A DNA stretch of 64,000 nt from Neoconidiobolus thromboides FSU 785 (taxonomy: Eukaryota; Entomophthoromycota; Entomophthoromycetes; Entomophthorales; Neoconidiobolaceae). The first letter of the stretch is position 1, and the number at the start of each line of letters is the position of its first letter. This document shows positions 10,837-24,008 of this stretch, one piece after another. Under the pieces are notes generated by a model. It searched no databases. It saw nothing but the letters and a program-made list of their open reading frames with translations, and was not told the origin of the DNA. The stretch spans positions 1-64,000 of the forward strand of contig MU626362.1 of assembly GCA_025603075.1 (NCBI GenBank), given 5' to 3'. Made by a program: the position numbers and the translations under genes.

Positions 10837-13441
10837 TACTGTAAAACATATTAGAAAGTTATATAAAATAATTATTTATGATAAATATTTTTATACTTAC
10901 CAAAATTTAGATATTATAAAAATTAAGCAAAGTCTTAAATTTTATTTAAAAAATCTGGTATTTCGCTCTATGAAATAGAGTTCTATTTTATGGGATTAAA
11001 ATAATCCAAAGTTGGCCAATCATAATTCTTAATTGCCTATGTTTAGCCCTAAATCTAAAATTACCAAATTTATTTTTTGAGCCCTAATTCTTTTGTCTAT
11101 CTCATATTACTAGTAATCAATTAAATATAAGAGTAATCAATTATTAAATTAATCGATGTCATAATAATATAATTAAACTTCGGTATTGAATTGTGTATGT
11201 ATTAACTCAAAGTTTAAAATAGTAGCCTTGATATCGATATTACATCACAAAACTATATTATAACTTTGATTGCGAATTGGATTTTTAAAACTATTCCCCA
11301 GAAATTATATAAGTTCAAATCAAATCATTTTTACTTTCAATATAGCTTTCAACTCTTTTGCAAACTTATTAACTGCTCATTTAAGAGTAAAATTTATGCT
11401 AAAATCTTACTAAAATATAGACTTAGCTTTAAAAGAGTCAATTGATAATAATTTAACTGTATAAATTACATTCAACTAGTACATAAAAGGATTGAAGTAG
11501 CTGTAAATATTCCTAATTAAATGGATGACGAAATGACTCAACCTAAAGATATTTAATTAACTCCTGCGGAGTAATCGAAAAATAGGATTAAGTTAATGCC
11601 ATGTTTAGTCCAATGGCGCAATCCATTTTTTTCGATTTGCTCATTAAAGATACTTACAGATGTCATCTTTCTCAATGACATCAATTTGAAGTTAATTTAT
11701 TTCTGAAAAACAATTGAGATAGTCAAACTATAAACTGTAAGTTTTTCATATAAATAATAAGTTGAATATTAACATTGATCCTCAACTATAATAGCTTCAT
11801 TAGATTTTTCAAGAATTAAAGAAATAGTATAATATATTTAAATTTAATAAAGCAATTTTAGAGATCTTAAAATCCAGAGACATAAAGGCTTTGTAATTTA
11901 TTTTGTAAATTTTGAGGTTTTAAAGCTTGAGATAATTTTAATTATAATAAGTCTTGCTATAAGTAATTAATAATTTGGTTACCAACACTTGCAAAAATAT
12001 CGTTGTCTAGCAAAACATCATTGTTAAACATGATACTTTTTTAAACTTGTTTAATTACTTGGATCCAGATTTTTCAAAAAAAGACTATAATCCTAGTAAA
12101 TATAATTTTTTATCTAATTAGAGTTATATTTGATGAATATATTCGCCAATTTCAAGATTATATAAAAAAAGTTATGACGCGCATACTCATCAAATGCACT
12201 CAAATAGTCAATTTGAATTCCCATTAAACGAAAATTTTGTCACATAATTTACTACTTTTAAATTATTTAAACTCTTAAAAGTTCGTTATGTAAACTAACA
12301 CTATTGTTTTTTCGATCAATCAGAGAATCCACTCTTAATTATCAGCTTTAAAATGTAGTATGCTTTAAAATATAAATGTAAGTATTACCTTATGAATGAT
12401 AAAGTGGCGACACATGAATCAATATTAATTTTCCTTACTTGAACCCAAGCCAGTATCCATTTTTATGCCATTATTTTACATAAAACAACCTCTATGACTA
12501 TAAGAATGTCTTCCTACTTTTACTATGTGTGCTTATATTGAACAGAAAGATCAGATCACTCTCAGTGAATCTCATAAAATTTATGTCATAGTTAAATTGT
12601 CGAAAACTATGCTATATAGCCCATCCATGTATCTTTGAGTTTTTATATATCATAGGCTCATATCACTATAACCATTTCAAAAAAATCCAGCAAGGCGCAA
12701 ATTTAAGCCCAAACCTTGTTAGTTCTTATCCCTTTACTCTTTTCTTAAAATACAACATTACACTGTTTTATTGATCTTTATCTAGTTTTCTAGTAATGTC
12801 AATTAGAATAATAAGTCAAATCCTGATTTAATCAGTTAAATCTCAAGTTTCGAAGGCTTCAATATTTCTTTATAGCTCCGTTTATATACTCGAAAATTTT
12901 ATTATGTTTCCTTTTAAATCCTTTCATTATATTTATTATCCATCAAATCTTTACTTGAAGATCATTAAATCCTCATTTCAAAAACCTTTTTAACCCACAT
13001 TACTATTCCTGAAAGATAATCCGACTAAGTATATTATAATCCAAGCCTAACTCTAATTAGTGTATCCAATATAAATAATCTTTTATGAAGTAGTTATATA
13101 AAATTTTAAATTGTTCCATAATTTTGAAACTTTTTATGATAATCCAAATTCATGTCCATTAAACTAATCTTTTTCTTTCCATCCAGTTCATTTTATACTT
13201 CATTATAATGATCCTATATTATCTATTATTAACCTTCAACCAAACTTATTCCATTTATAATTTTTCATATTCCTTCCTTCTTATCATTAACTTCATAAAA
13301 TTGTATAAAATAATTCGTCAAATACCAATTTAAATTTAAAAAATATTATTCATTCAAAATAATAGCAAAGGGTTGCGATAATTGTGATCCTCTTGTTTCC
13401 AAAATATAATGTTCCATTTAATCCGTTATCTTAATCCTATT
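10837..13441. other. 2.6-kb spacer between SR paralogues, nothing recognised
   Basis: AT-rich with no open frame worth calling and no copy of the dispersed repeat, unlike most other long spacers here. Confidence 0.5.
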
Positions 13442-14756
13442 TTATTCCAATGGACGTTGTCCAATTGGTGGACTCCTATCATTTCCTAATGGTGGTCCAA
13501 TTGGCCCTCTTGGGGGCGTACGACGATCGTCGTGTCTTATAGGACTATGTGGCCCATTGTATCTACCTGGAGAACGAGGTCTTTCAAAACGACTAGGGGA
13601 ACGTGGAGGCTCATATCTGCCTGGTGAGCGAGGTCTCTCGAAGCGACCAGGAGAACGCGGAGCCTCGTACCTACCTGGTGAGCGCATCCCTTCAAAACGT
13701 CCAGGTGAACGTGGACCACCGAATCTAGGTGGACTACGGCCATTTTCAAATCTTGGAGGGCTACGTCCATTCGCAAACCTTGGTGACCGTTCTGGGCGAC
13801 GGGGTGAGCCAGAACGTTCACGACGAGGTGAGCGTCCTCTGAAGGGGGACCTCCCTCTTCTTGGTGAGCGCTCATGGCGTGGTGAGCGGTTAAACCGAGA
13901 TGATCCCATAAAAGGGGGGCGTTCATCTCTACGGAAGCCGCCACGTCCAAAATTATGAACAGGTGCCTAAAACCATAAGTTATCAATTCATGTAAGTATT
14001 GCATGTTTTTACTTCAATCATGTGAATACGATTACCGCCGAACTCTGCTCCTTGAAGTTTTTCGAGAACAGTCTTCATATCTCCGTAAGTATGGAACTCT
14101 AAAATACTAAAAACCTTAATTATGTTTCTTTAAAAAGCTATTAAACCCAACCCTTCACCACGACGGTATTTATGAACATCAGCAAAGGAACACTCTGCTA
14201 CAGGTCTCACAAAATCTTTGATATCCTAACAATTTTTAAACATCTTTTTTTTGTATTTGTCAGCTATCTTACTTGCCAACTTGAGCTGAAAGGAAGATTT
14301 TCGAGTATGATTCTGTTTGGAGTGCGAACAGGAGGTCCACGTCCACTAAACATTGATAAGAAAATTTCATTATAAAGCAAGTGAAACTTACTCGCGTCTT
14401 CTTTCATTGATGGGAAATCTCTCCCTTTCGCGCTCTCTACGAGTTCTAGCATGCTCAACGATCATTCTAAGCTACATTAGCGTTTATTTGTTATATTGCT
14501 GAGTATGAATCACCTTTCCCCAAAAAAATCAGAGCCATTGAGCTCGCGAATACAATCATCAGCATCTTTAAAATGGTTGAATTCCTAAATTAAAAATACT
14601 AAGGATTTAAATATTAAATAGAGTCAAATCTAATACCACGAAGCCGAAGCCGTCACGAACGTATATATCGCGAACAGGTCCATAAGGACGAAGAAGCTTT
14701 TCAATATCCTTCTCTTTAACGTCACGAGCCAAATGGCCAAAGAATAAACGAGACAT
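13442..14756 (-). CDS. SR splicing factor with two RRMs and an RS/SPR repeat tail (paralogue B)
   Basis: Exons: 14756-14637, 14584-14514, 14466-14392, 14345-14273, 14225-14152, 14106-14013 and 13966-13442, giving 1032 nt and 343 residues. RRM1 begins [13 protein letters not shown], with RNP1 GFGFVEF. RRM2 contains SSWQDIKDFVRP (about 110-121), the SWQDLKD-type signature. The tail (from about 170) has many R-S-P/S-P-R units and repeated RFE.PRSPGRYE blocks. Three internal exons (71, 74 and 94 nt) have exactly the lengths seen in paralogue A, which supports a tandem duplication. The intron before DIKD is only 47 nt here. The fifth intron has a weak donor (GTTGGG), but both frame and homology demand it. 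Role: pre-mRNA splicing in the nucleus. Confidence 0.9.
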
Positions 14757-15277
14757 TTCAGATAATTGAATCGTTAGTAAAAGTCTTAAAAGTAGTTTAA
14801 TGCAGATTTCTTACCTTCGCTTTTATCAAATTAAATCTTCCAATCAACTTAAGGTTAGGAGTAAATTTGATTCGTTTTTTATAATTTGTACCAACCATTA
14901 GTGTTGTTGAAATTTATTAATAAATTTAGAGTCTAAAATGTTTTACATTACTCTATAAATTAAACGTAGACTGAGCATTCTCGCTTTTGTGTCCAATAAC
15001 TTTAATAGGTGAATTCTTTATTTCTAGATTCAACAAGGACAAAATTGAAAATGTCTAATCCATATTTAAACTACAATAATAGCGAAAATTTCATTGAAAA
15101 ACAAATGAATAATGCTATTTTAAAAATAAAATAAAATAAAATAAAATAATACTTGGGTTTAGGCACAAGGCTTTCTCATATCTTATGTCCAAATTTTTGT
15201 AGCTTTTAGATGTTGGGGGTAGCTGATTGCAACGGTAAATATTACCTTTTGCAAAGTGACTAATGATATTTAACAAA

Positions 15278-15379
15278 ATATGAGGATGTTTTTTTGGTTT
15301 CATCACTTTTTCTATCTTTTAAGCGCTACTTGAGTCGAAAGATCGTTAGTAAAGTTAAACAAAAAATATATCCCTATAT
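15278..15379 (+). repeat. Short inverted-repeat element, copy 8
   Basis: ATATGAGGATGTTTTTTTGG opens it, AAGCGCTACTTGAGTCGAAA is inside, and ATATCCCTATAT closes it. Confidence 0.8.
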
Positions 15380-15498
15380 ATGTTCCAATCAAAAAATATC
15401 AATTGAGCTAAAGATAGTTGTATAGCTGCTAAAGTTCCGATGTATGCTATTCGATTTTTTATCTAAAAATAAAATCTTAGGCCTCAAGTCAATAATTC

Positions 15499-15604
15499 AT
15501 ATGAAGATATATTTTTGTATTTGAGAATTTTACTAACAATTTTTCCACTCAAATAGCGCTTAAAAGATAGAAAAAAATAATGAACCCAAAAAACATCCCC
15601 ATAT
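15499..15604 (-). repeat. Short inverted-repeat element, copy 9
   Basis: ATATGAAGATATATTTTTG opens it, ACTAACAATTTTTCCACTC and AAATAGCGCTTAAAAG are inside, and AACATCCCCATAT closes it. It lies 120 bp from copy 8 in opposite orientation. Confidence 0.85.
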
Positions 15605-16617
15605 GATGACTTAATCATTTATTAATAAAAATCATTGTTAAATAGTCGTCTCTTTATTTATAAACTACTTTCATTCTAAAGCATAAAAAGTTGCTTAAAA
15701 AATTTAAAGCTATAGTTTTTATCATAATAAATAACGCCACTTTTTTTCTGCATAAATTGGATAAAACATGAGAAAACCTTATAGATTAAAAAGTTTGATG
15801 AGAGGCAACACTAATCCAGCATGGTTTCTAGTGTTTTACTAAAACTTTAATAAAAAAAAGTAATAAAATAATATTAAAAAAATTAAAAATTAAATGATCA
15901 ATAAAGAACATTTGTTAGTATAAATAAAACTAAAAAGCAAAACTGTTTTGCACATATGTTAACTTATTATATAATTTATTTTTAAAAATTTAATGATAGC
16001 TAAAGTTTGATAAAAAATGTCTTTAATTTTTTATTTTCAGCTAATTTAAAACAAAAATACTTAAAAATTACATTAAATATATATTTTATTATAATGAAAA
16101 TTTTATAGAATATTAATCTTAAGTTAAAATAAAAGAATAAATTTTTAAAAAAATATACTTTTAATTTTGTATTTATTATTAAGCTATCAAACAAAATTGA
16201 GTTTGATTTAACTTTAACTAGATAAAAATAGTAAGGTTTTATAAACTAAGTTTTTTAGATTATTATTATTTAATGTTTAATTAATATAAAAGCTTCAATA
16301 ATTTATTATATGATGAATTATTACATGCATAAATAGCTTTATTTTTCAATTTTATTTATATTACTAAACATTTTTTTTCACTATTTAGTTTTGAAGTATT
16401 TAATATAATTTTTACTTTTTATAGCTCAACTTTCTATAATTACTCACAAGCTCAAAAATATGGTCAATCATTTTAAAAATAATTTATAGATACAGCACTG
16501 TTACTTTTTTATTTAAGTATTAAATTACAAAGGTTTTTCTACAACAAACGGCATCTTCAGTAAATAAGTGATAGTAAGACATCATACAAAAAACAAAATT
16601 AATTTAGCCATTAAACA

Positions 16618-16717
16618 ATATACAAGAATATATTTTTTTGCTTAATAATTTTACTAATAATTTTTCTATTTAGTATTTAAAAAACAAAAAAGTGAAGTCA
16701 AAAAAACACACCTATAT
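16618..16717 (-). repeat. Short inverted-repeat element, copy 10 (decayed)
   Basis: ATTTTACTAATAATTTTTCT and AAGTGAAGTCAAAAAAACA are recognisable. The terminal G/C runs and the central AGCGCT are degraded. Confidence 0.65.
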
Positions 16718-17367
16718 AATAGCAGAATTTTTGGCTTAAAATAATAAAGTATGCCTTCCTTACTAAATAAATTTTTATGTATGAATTTAGACGTCCATTC
16801 ATTTAATTCCAGTACAGTATAAAAGATCATCATTAACTTATATTAAATTTCTTAGCCTTTAATCATATTTGGACTTTTTTCAAGGATATGATTAAAACGC
16901 AATCTTTTGTCCGACAGTGTTATAGTAAAGCTAGTTTTAGACACTATCTGTTTTGGATATTTTACTTGTAGTAAGGAAATAAATAAACTATCTTATAGTT
17001 TCTTTTAGCCAAGTTATTTCTGCACAGGTTTTTAAGGCTAGTCTAATTTGAGCTTTATGGCAAAAATTAGAATTAGGTGGCAAATCAAAATTGGGCCAAA
17101 TTTAATTTATTTGCCGTTTTAAAAAAAGTTATACTCAGTAAATTTGGAATTTTTATAATTAGAAATATAAAATGAAATTATTACATATTCAATGCTGATT
17201 TTCAAGTCAGTAAAAGTAAAGGTTGAAATAATCCCAAAGAGTATATAACCCAAAGATGTATAGTTGAATTTGAGTTAAAAATTGAATATTTATTGTGATT
17301 CCTATAAATTTTTGATCGTTTGTAAATTTTAATTTTTGTTCGAAGAAACAGTATATTAGTATCTTAA

Positions 17368-20300
17368 ATGAAAGTTGGGTCAGGAGAAAAAGTAAAGCAG
17401 GTGGAAATAAGTGAGCATTTATTATCTTTTGAAGATGTCTGCTCCAAGTATGGAACTGGCGTTAATCCTAACAAGCCTTAGGAAAGTCAAGGCTTAACTC
17501 CGGAAAAAGTTCAAGAAGCCAAAGAAGCTTATGGTCTTAATACGCTAACTCTAGCTAAAGGCAAACGCCCAATAGTTCGTTTTTTAGAATGTTTAGGCAA
17601 TCTCTTTAATATACTATTGATATTAGCCGGAATTTTGACCTTTATTATTTTTGGTATTGATCCTGTAGGCAACTTCTCTTCATCTTATATCGGCGCCATT
17701 CTTATTAGGATATCAATACTCAATACTTTTATTGAATTTATTCAACTTCAAAAATCTGCAAATGCATTATAATCCTTTCTTAATATGATCCCTCAGCAAT
17801 GTCGTACAGTACGTGACGGGTCATTAACTCAGATTCTTGACTCAGAGTTGGTTCCAGGTGATGTAGTATTCGTTCGTATGGGTGATAAAATTCCAGCTGA
17901 TCTTTATCTATTTCAAGCATCCAATATGAAAGTTGATAACTCTTCGCTTACTGGAGAATGTGAGCCCCAATCACGTACTATTGAAAACAAAATGAAAAAT
18001 CCACTTGAAGCAACTAATTTGGGGTTTAATGGGACTTTGGTGGTTTCAGGAGAAGGCTATGGTATCATTATCAAAACCGGAGATTCTACTGTATTGGGAC
18101 AGATTGCTGGTTTAACTGCAAATGAAAATAAAAATGAATCTCTGCTCTCAGTAGAAGTTGACATTTTTGTCAAAATTGTTGCTACAATAGCTTGTATTAC
18201 TGGCATTATCTTCTTTTTCTTAGGCTTTGGTACTGGTATGAAAATCAAAGATTACCTTACTTTTGCTGTTGGAGTTTTTGTTGGATGGGTTCCAGAAGGT
18301 CTCCTAGCTACCTTGAAAATGTTATTAACATTTACTGCTGAGCGTATGGCCAAAAGAAACGTACTAGTAAAGGACCTCCAAAGCGTAGAAACTTTGGGTG
18401 CTATCACCCTCCTTGCAACTGATAAAACAGGGACTCTTACACGCAACAAAATGACAGTAGCTGGCCTTTGGACTTCTGGAAAACTTTACTCTACATCACA
18501 AAACGCTGGGAGTTTAGGAATCCCTATTCAACTTGACTCACCTGGTATTAAAGAAATCATATTAAACACTTCATTAAATTCTAGAGCTATATTTGATTGT
18601 ACTGATGCTCCAATTAGTAAAAGAGAAATCATTGGTGACGCTACTGAATCCGGTCTTATTCGCTTTGCTGCACAAAATCACTCTGATTTTGATGGTCTCC
18701 AAACTAAATACTCATGTGTATTTGATGTCCTATTCAATTTGGATAACAAATGGGCAATGAATATTAGCCAGTTTCCCCATAGCAATGGTGACCTCATTCT
18801 TTACTTAAAAGGTGCACCAGGAAGAATACTACATCTTTGTTCAACTATATTAATTGACAGGCAGCCTATATCACTTACTAAAGAACATCAAACACAATTT
18901 CAAGAAATTTATGAGCTTATGGCTAGTAGGGGGTATCGTGTATTTGCCTTTGCCCAACTATTGTTATCAAGAGATCAATTTCCTAAAGATTTTATATTCA
19001 ATAAGAAGCTTAATAACTATCCAACAACTGAATTAACCTTCGTTGGTCTCACTTCATTAGAGGATCCCCCAAAGCATGGTGTACGCAAAGCTATTGTTAT
19101 GTGCAGAGCAGCAGGCATCCGTGTAATGATGGCAACTGGTGATCGTCCACTTACTGCTGAATCTATAGGGCGTAAAGTTAATCTGATAATTTCAGATACT
19201 AAACAAATGGTCGCCAAGAAAACTGGACGCCCAATTGAATCTATTGGGGAAGATGAATATGATGCTGTTGTTGTTCATGGTGAACAAATTGATAGATTAA
19301 ATAGCCAAGATTGGGATAATATTTTTGCCAAAAATGAAATCATATTTGCTCGTACGTCTCCACGCCATAAACTTGAAATCGTTAAACGTGCTCAATCTAT
19401 GGGTCATATTGTAGGAGTTACTGGTGATGGTGTTAATGATTCACCAGCTTTAAAGAAAGCAGATCTTGGTATTGCAATAAATAAATCCGGCTCAGATGTA
19501 TCTAAAGAAGCTGCAGCAATGATTTTACTTGATGATAATTTTGGATCTACAATACATGGGATAGAGGAAGGTCGTCTTATTTTTTCCAACCTTAAAAAAA
19601 GCATCCATTATACAATTTCACATACCCTATCAGAAATGATCCCACAACTAATTTATGTTGTTGTACCTACACCACTTCTCATTGGTCCTTTACAGATCCT
19701 CTCAATTGATCTTGGCTTTGAGATTTGTGTTGCATTAACTTTTGCATGGGAGAAGCCTGAGACAAAAACAGGCCTAATAAAGCTCCAGCACCGCAAACCA
19801 GTAGCCAACAAATCAATATAAAGGTTTCCCCGTATAAAGTAAAACCAACTTCAATCTGCTATTGATCCAGGAACTGGGGAAGAAAAACAGCCTTCCACAT
19901 TTAAAAAAGTAGTCTATTCCTTTTTAAGAATGTTTACTAAAGCTTTTTGGGTTGAATTCTTTGAAAAAACAGAAGATGAATTAGGTATTGACTCGAATTT
20001 ATTGTCGTGGTCTTATCTTGAAGCCAGGTCAATTGAAACTTTTGGGGCTGCTATTAATTCTTTCTTTGTATTGGGTTGTTATGGTATCTCATTTTATGAC
20101 TCCATCAGCTTATAAAGAGCTCAGGCATTTTTAACGATGCCGGATATGGATACCATATTTACTGTTAGCTCTGGTGTTACTTATACACGATCTGAACTTT
20201 TACAATATTTATCACAGTTTCAAATTTGCTATACAATATCTGTCATGGTAATACAAGCATTCAATTTATTTTGCTGCAAGTCTAGTCTAACTTATCCTTT

Positions 20301-20693
20301 TGGAAAACACGTATTTAGTAATTGCCATAATTTTATTGGTCTAGTACTTGGATTTGTTCTTATTTTATTTATTATATGGGAGTGTTTTTTTTGGCTTCAT
20401 TACTTTTTCCATCTTAAACGCTATTTGAATGGAAAAATTATTAGTAAAATTCTTAAATACAAAAATACATCACCATATACTGTCCGGGGATAAACCATGT
20501 CTTTGGATTTTCATACAAGTTTCCCTTGCAATTCATAGTTGGATCTTTGATTACCGGGGTTGTATTGTTACTTTATTCTATAACAAGATTCTTTTTGTTT
20601 AAACGCTTTAGCACAATAAAATACAATCCAGATATTGAAGGCTTAGTGATGCACCCAACTGTACATACCATGTATTCAAGTGCAGAACCCTGA
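17368..20693 (+). pseudogene. P-type ATPase alpha subunit (Na/K- or H/K-type, P2C) pseudogene
   Basis: From ATG 17368 one frame runs to about 20373 and encodes almost a full type IIC P-ATPase. Seen are LTGECEP (actuator loop), PEGLLATL (helix 4), the phosphorylation motif DKTGTLT, KGAPGRIL (nucleotide binding), GDGVNDSPALKKADLGIA (hinge) and the C-terminal helices. These pumps export Na+ or H+ across the plasma membrane. The frame is broken by five in-frame stops: TAG 17479, TAA 17770, TAA 19819, TAA 19840 and TAA 20113. A repeat element is inserted at 20374-20478. Downstream the C-terminus resumes (about 20490, PGINHVFGF...) and ends at TGA 20691. The longest intact stretch is 17785-19821 (678 codons). 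No introns are evident. Conservation between stops is high, so inactivation looks recent. Confidence 0.88.
20374..20478 (+). repeat. Short inverted-repeat element, copy 11, inserted in the ATPase pseudogene
   Basis: ATATGGGAGTGTTTTTTTTG opens it, AACGCTATTTGAATGG is inside, and ATCACCATAT closes it. Removing 20377-20475 plus one TA rejoins the ATPase frame (FIIYCPGINHVFGF), which defines a 99-bp element with a TA target duplication. Confidence 0.9.
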
Positions 20694-21442
20694 TGCCTTA
20701 TTTAATTTGCCTTTTTTAATATTATAAAAAATACAGTCTCTACTTGCGTATATGCTCTTAATAAAACTTTGTATATTTGCTAATATGTCAAAATATGTCA
20801 AAATAGCCTTTTTATAATTTACCCTGCTTTATTTTCACTTTAACGATTACAGGCTAGTTTTTAAAAGTAATAAATTTTAAAAGTTTTTTAGATAGTTATA
20901 TTTATTTTAATTGTCATAGTCCTATAACATAATAGTCATTTGGGAAGAATCTAAAAGAGTATCAAAGGCCAGATGTTAAATATTAGTATATCTATATACT
21001 AATGCCTATAATTTTAAATTATAAATAAATTTTATTTTTTTATACTTTTGATGGTCTAAATAAAATGTTTCGATCTGCTCTATGTTTATACTTATGTTTT
21101 CTTCTAACTATTAGTACTCTCTATAAGAATCCTTAAATTACAAATGCTATATTTTAAAATACTTTTGTTAAAAATCACACTTAAAGGTAGCAACTTCAAT
21201 TAGTTCAAGATTGTAATTTTCAAAATATCTATAACATATAATAGATTTATTTGAAATGAATAATAAGGTAAAGATAAAAACAATGTCATATAATCCCTAC
21301 TTATATAAATGTGGAATTTGAATAAGATACTCATAAATTGACGTTATTAAATACTCAACTATATAATAAACTAACATAAAATTGTAATTATAATCAAAAC
21401 AAAAATAATGTATTTATAACTAAAAATGGCCATTAAAAAGGA
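20694..21442. other. Spacer between ATPase pseudogene and kinase gene, nothing recognised
   Basis: AT-rich with no open frame or repeat copy noted. It probably includes the 3' end of the convergent kinase transcript. Confidence 0.5.
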
Positions 21443-23303
21443 TTAATTATCCTTGTCAGTGTTAGAAATTCCTGGGCCAGTATTGGCTAAAGAACCAGCA
21501 AGAGACATAACTCCACCATCGCCATCAAAAGTGAACCCTTCAAATTGTTTTTGTAAAGTAGCTGAGAGTGCTGAATCTTCGACAACTGAATCAAGTGCAG
21601 GTTCAGAAGTAAATTCGTCATCAAAATTAGAAGTATCCGAGGAAGATGCCACTGAAGGTTTAAATGGTGGCTGGTAACGTTTAGCCAACAACTTGCCCCA
21701 ATCAATCTCAGCAAAGAAGGGATGAGCTTTAATCTCTTGTGCACCTCGGTTACCCAGTCTCTGATTAGGATCTCTATTAAGCAAACCACGTAACAATGAC
21801 CTTGCTCTTACTGATACATCGTCTGGAAATGTTAATTCTTCTTCTAAAATACGACGGTACATTTCATTAGTGTTTTCATCATAAAATGGAGGCAATCCAG
21901 TTAACATTTCATATAATAATACTCCTAACGTCCACCAATCAACAGTCTTTGTATACCCCTGACCATATAGTAGCTCAGGTGCTAAATATTCTGGAGTACC
22001 ACAAAATGTATTAGTGGTGGTATTATCTACCATATTTAATTTACATAATCCAAAATCACATAAAGCAATATGTCCAGTACAATCTAATAATATATTCTCT
22101 GGTTTTAAATCTCTATAAATAATATTGTAGCCATGTAAGCACTCTAATGCAGCCAACAACTCGGCAATATAAAACCTAGCACGATTTTCATCAAATTTTC
22201 CTTCTTGTTGAAGATGATAAAATAATTCTCCTCCATTAATGAACGCTAATACTAAATACAACTTTTCTTTGGTTTGGAATGAGAATTTTAAAGGTACAAT
22301 AAATGGATGGTTGATTTTTGCTAATACCATTCTCTCTGCTAAAGTATGAGTTACTTCCGAGCGAGATATTATTTTGCTTTTATTTAGTATTTTCATTGCA
22401 TAAATCCTATTAGTATCCCTTTTTCTAACTTGCATCACCTAATTTGGTATTAATTTGTAATTTTTTTTGAGTATAAAACTACCTTTCCAAAACTTCCTTT
22501 TCCAATCACTTTAAGTAAATCAAATTGGTCGATAGAAAGATCAGCAGACTATATATTTAATAAGAAAAATAAAGCCAATGTTAAAATTTTAAATTACTTC
22601 TTGCTTTTTGTAACAAGTTTGGATACGGATGCTTCCCTTATGTTGATTTAATGTATACCATTCATCAATCATTTTCTATTTGAAAATAATTAAACACTTA
22701 TGTTAAATAAAAATAGTAATTACTTGGTTTGAAAAATCAGGAGAAACACTGACAGATCCAATAAACTCAGAGCCATCGCCACTATCACTTTTACCATCGC
22801 CAGATGTGTTGTCTTTGGATTCAACATTACGAACATAAATTGATATGTTCAATTCACTTTCTCTAGAAACATCACTAAAATAGATTTGTATTTCTAGAAC
22901 CATGACTTCATATATATAATAAAACTTACAAATGAGCTCTATATTTCCAGACCGGTGAATCTAAATCTCCGCCTAAAGCATCAACTATCAGCTGATTTTT
23001 ATCAAATTCAATTACAACATATGGTAAATGGCGATAAAATGAAGATCCTTTGCCCCCAGATTTACTACTTAAACCTAGGTCTTTAGCTTCTACGATACGG
23101 ATCAACAAAAGATCTGCTTTAGGGGAATTAGGCAATGGTGAAGCACTAGTTGGCGGAGAATGCACTGGTTCTGTTTTATCTTGGTCATTTAAAGTAGATT
23201 TAGATTCTAAGAGAACAAAGTGAGAAATCGTTTTGAAGGTTCTAGTTAATTGCTGATATATAAAGATTTACTTACTTTTAGATAACAACTTGTTAAAGCT
23301 CAT
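21443..23303 (-). CDS. AGC kinase of the Ypk1/Gad8 (SGK-like) family with N-terminal C2-like domain
   Basis: Exons: 23303-23276, 23206-22930, 22874-22724, 22675-22598, 22548-22483 and 22438-21443, giving 1596 nt and 531 residues. The N-terminal third is C2-like (DLLLIRIVEAKDLGLS, then FDVSRESELNISIYV), typical of fungal Ypk/Gad8. The kinase domain starts FDLLKVIGKGSFGKV (about 186), with catalytic Lys in YAMKIL (216), YRDLKPEN, DFGL and the activation loop TFCGTPEYLAPE. The C-terminal tail has a hydrophobic motif FEGFTF, which in this family is phosphorylated by TORC2, while PDK1 phosphorylates the loop Thr. Known roles of the family are membrane-stress signalling and sphingolipid and cell-wall control. 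A GTG at the start of the last exon is a codon within the protein, not a start. Confidence 0.93.
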
Positions 23304-24008
23304 TGTAATTAGAACTTCGTTTGTAAAATTAAAAGCCACTTTTTCTCCACTTGATTATTTTCTAATATTATCCATCTCTAACCAATCATCTTATGCTATA
23401 GCTCATCAAATTTTTATTGCGAAATTTACTATTGGGTTAGCTTAAACTCAAGGTTTTTTTCTCCGGTTTTAATCTTTTGCAAAATCCCAAATTAACAACA
23501 AGCGCCAAGATAACTGATAGCTATAGTTTGTTAACTTTTTAGAATAGACTATATGATAATGCATCTATTTGTTACAATTCTTAAAGGGTAATTCTTTTAA
23601 TTTCTAATTTATATAAGAGTGCAAAATAATAAAGCAATTTATAATTCTCATATGGATTTTCCAACTTAAGTCTAAACTAAATGGAAAATTAAAATTTTAC
23701 ACTTTTTAAACTTACAAATTTATATGGATAAGTCTAAAAGCTTAGTAAAATAAAAGAATTTTTCGATTCGCTTTTTTTAATCATTTATTATGTAGCGTAA
23801 AATTTTGAAAAAAAGCTCCCAAAGCCAAAAAAACGTTTTAATATGAGCTAATCTAAATTAAGCAAAAAAACAAATATTTCTATAACACAATGTTTAAGTT
23901 GATTTTTGCTAAAAAAAACAAATTAGACAAAATTTGAACTCAACTTTTAAACTAATGCATATAATAATTTATTTTAAAATAAAGATTATATATCGGGATC
24001 TGAAGCAT
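23304..24008. other. Promoter-side spacer of the AGC kinase and 5' flank of the tRNA
   Basis: Very AT-rich with no coding frame recognised. It holds whatever promoter the kinase gene uses; no specific site was identified. Confidence 0.45.

Larger units (their letters stand above)
14757..17367. other. Intergenic with three repeat elements
   Basis: Contains copies 8-10 of the dispersed element. A frame near 15115-15306 overlaps an element and is not a gene. Bases 15119-15149 hold a short (AAAAT)n tract. Confidence 0.55.

Noticed and set aside
17479-20115. Nuclear stop-codon reassignment (TAA/TAG read as amino acid) to explain the ATPase frame
   Set aside because: All other nuclear genes in the window end cleanly at TAA or TGA and contain none in frame, so pseudogene decay is simpler.
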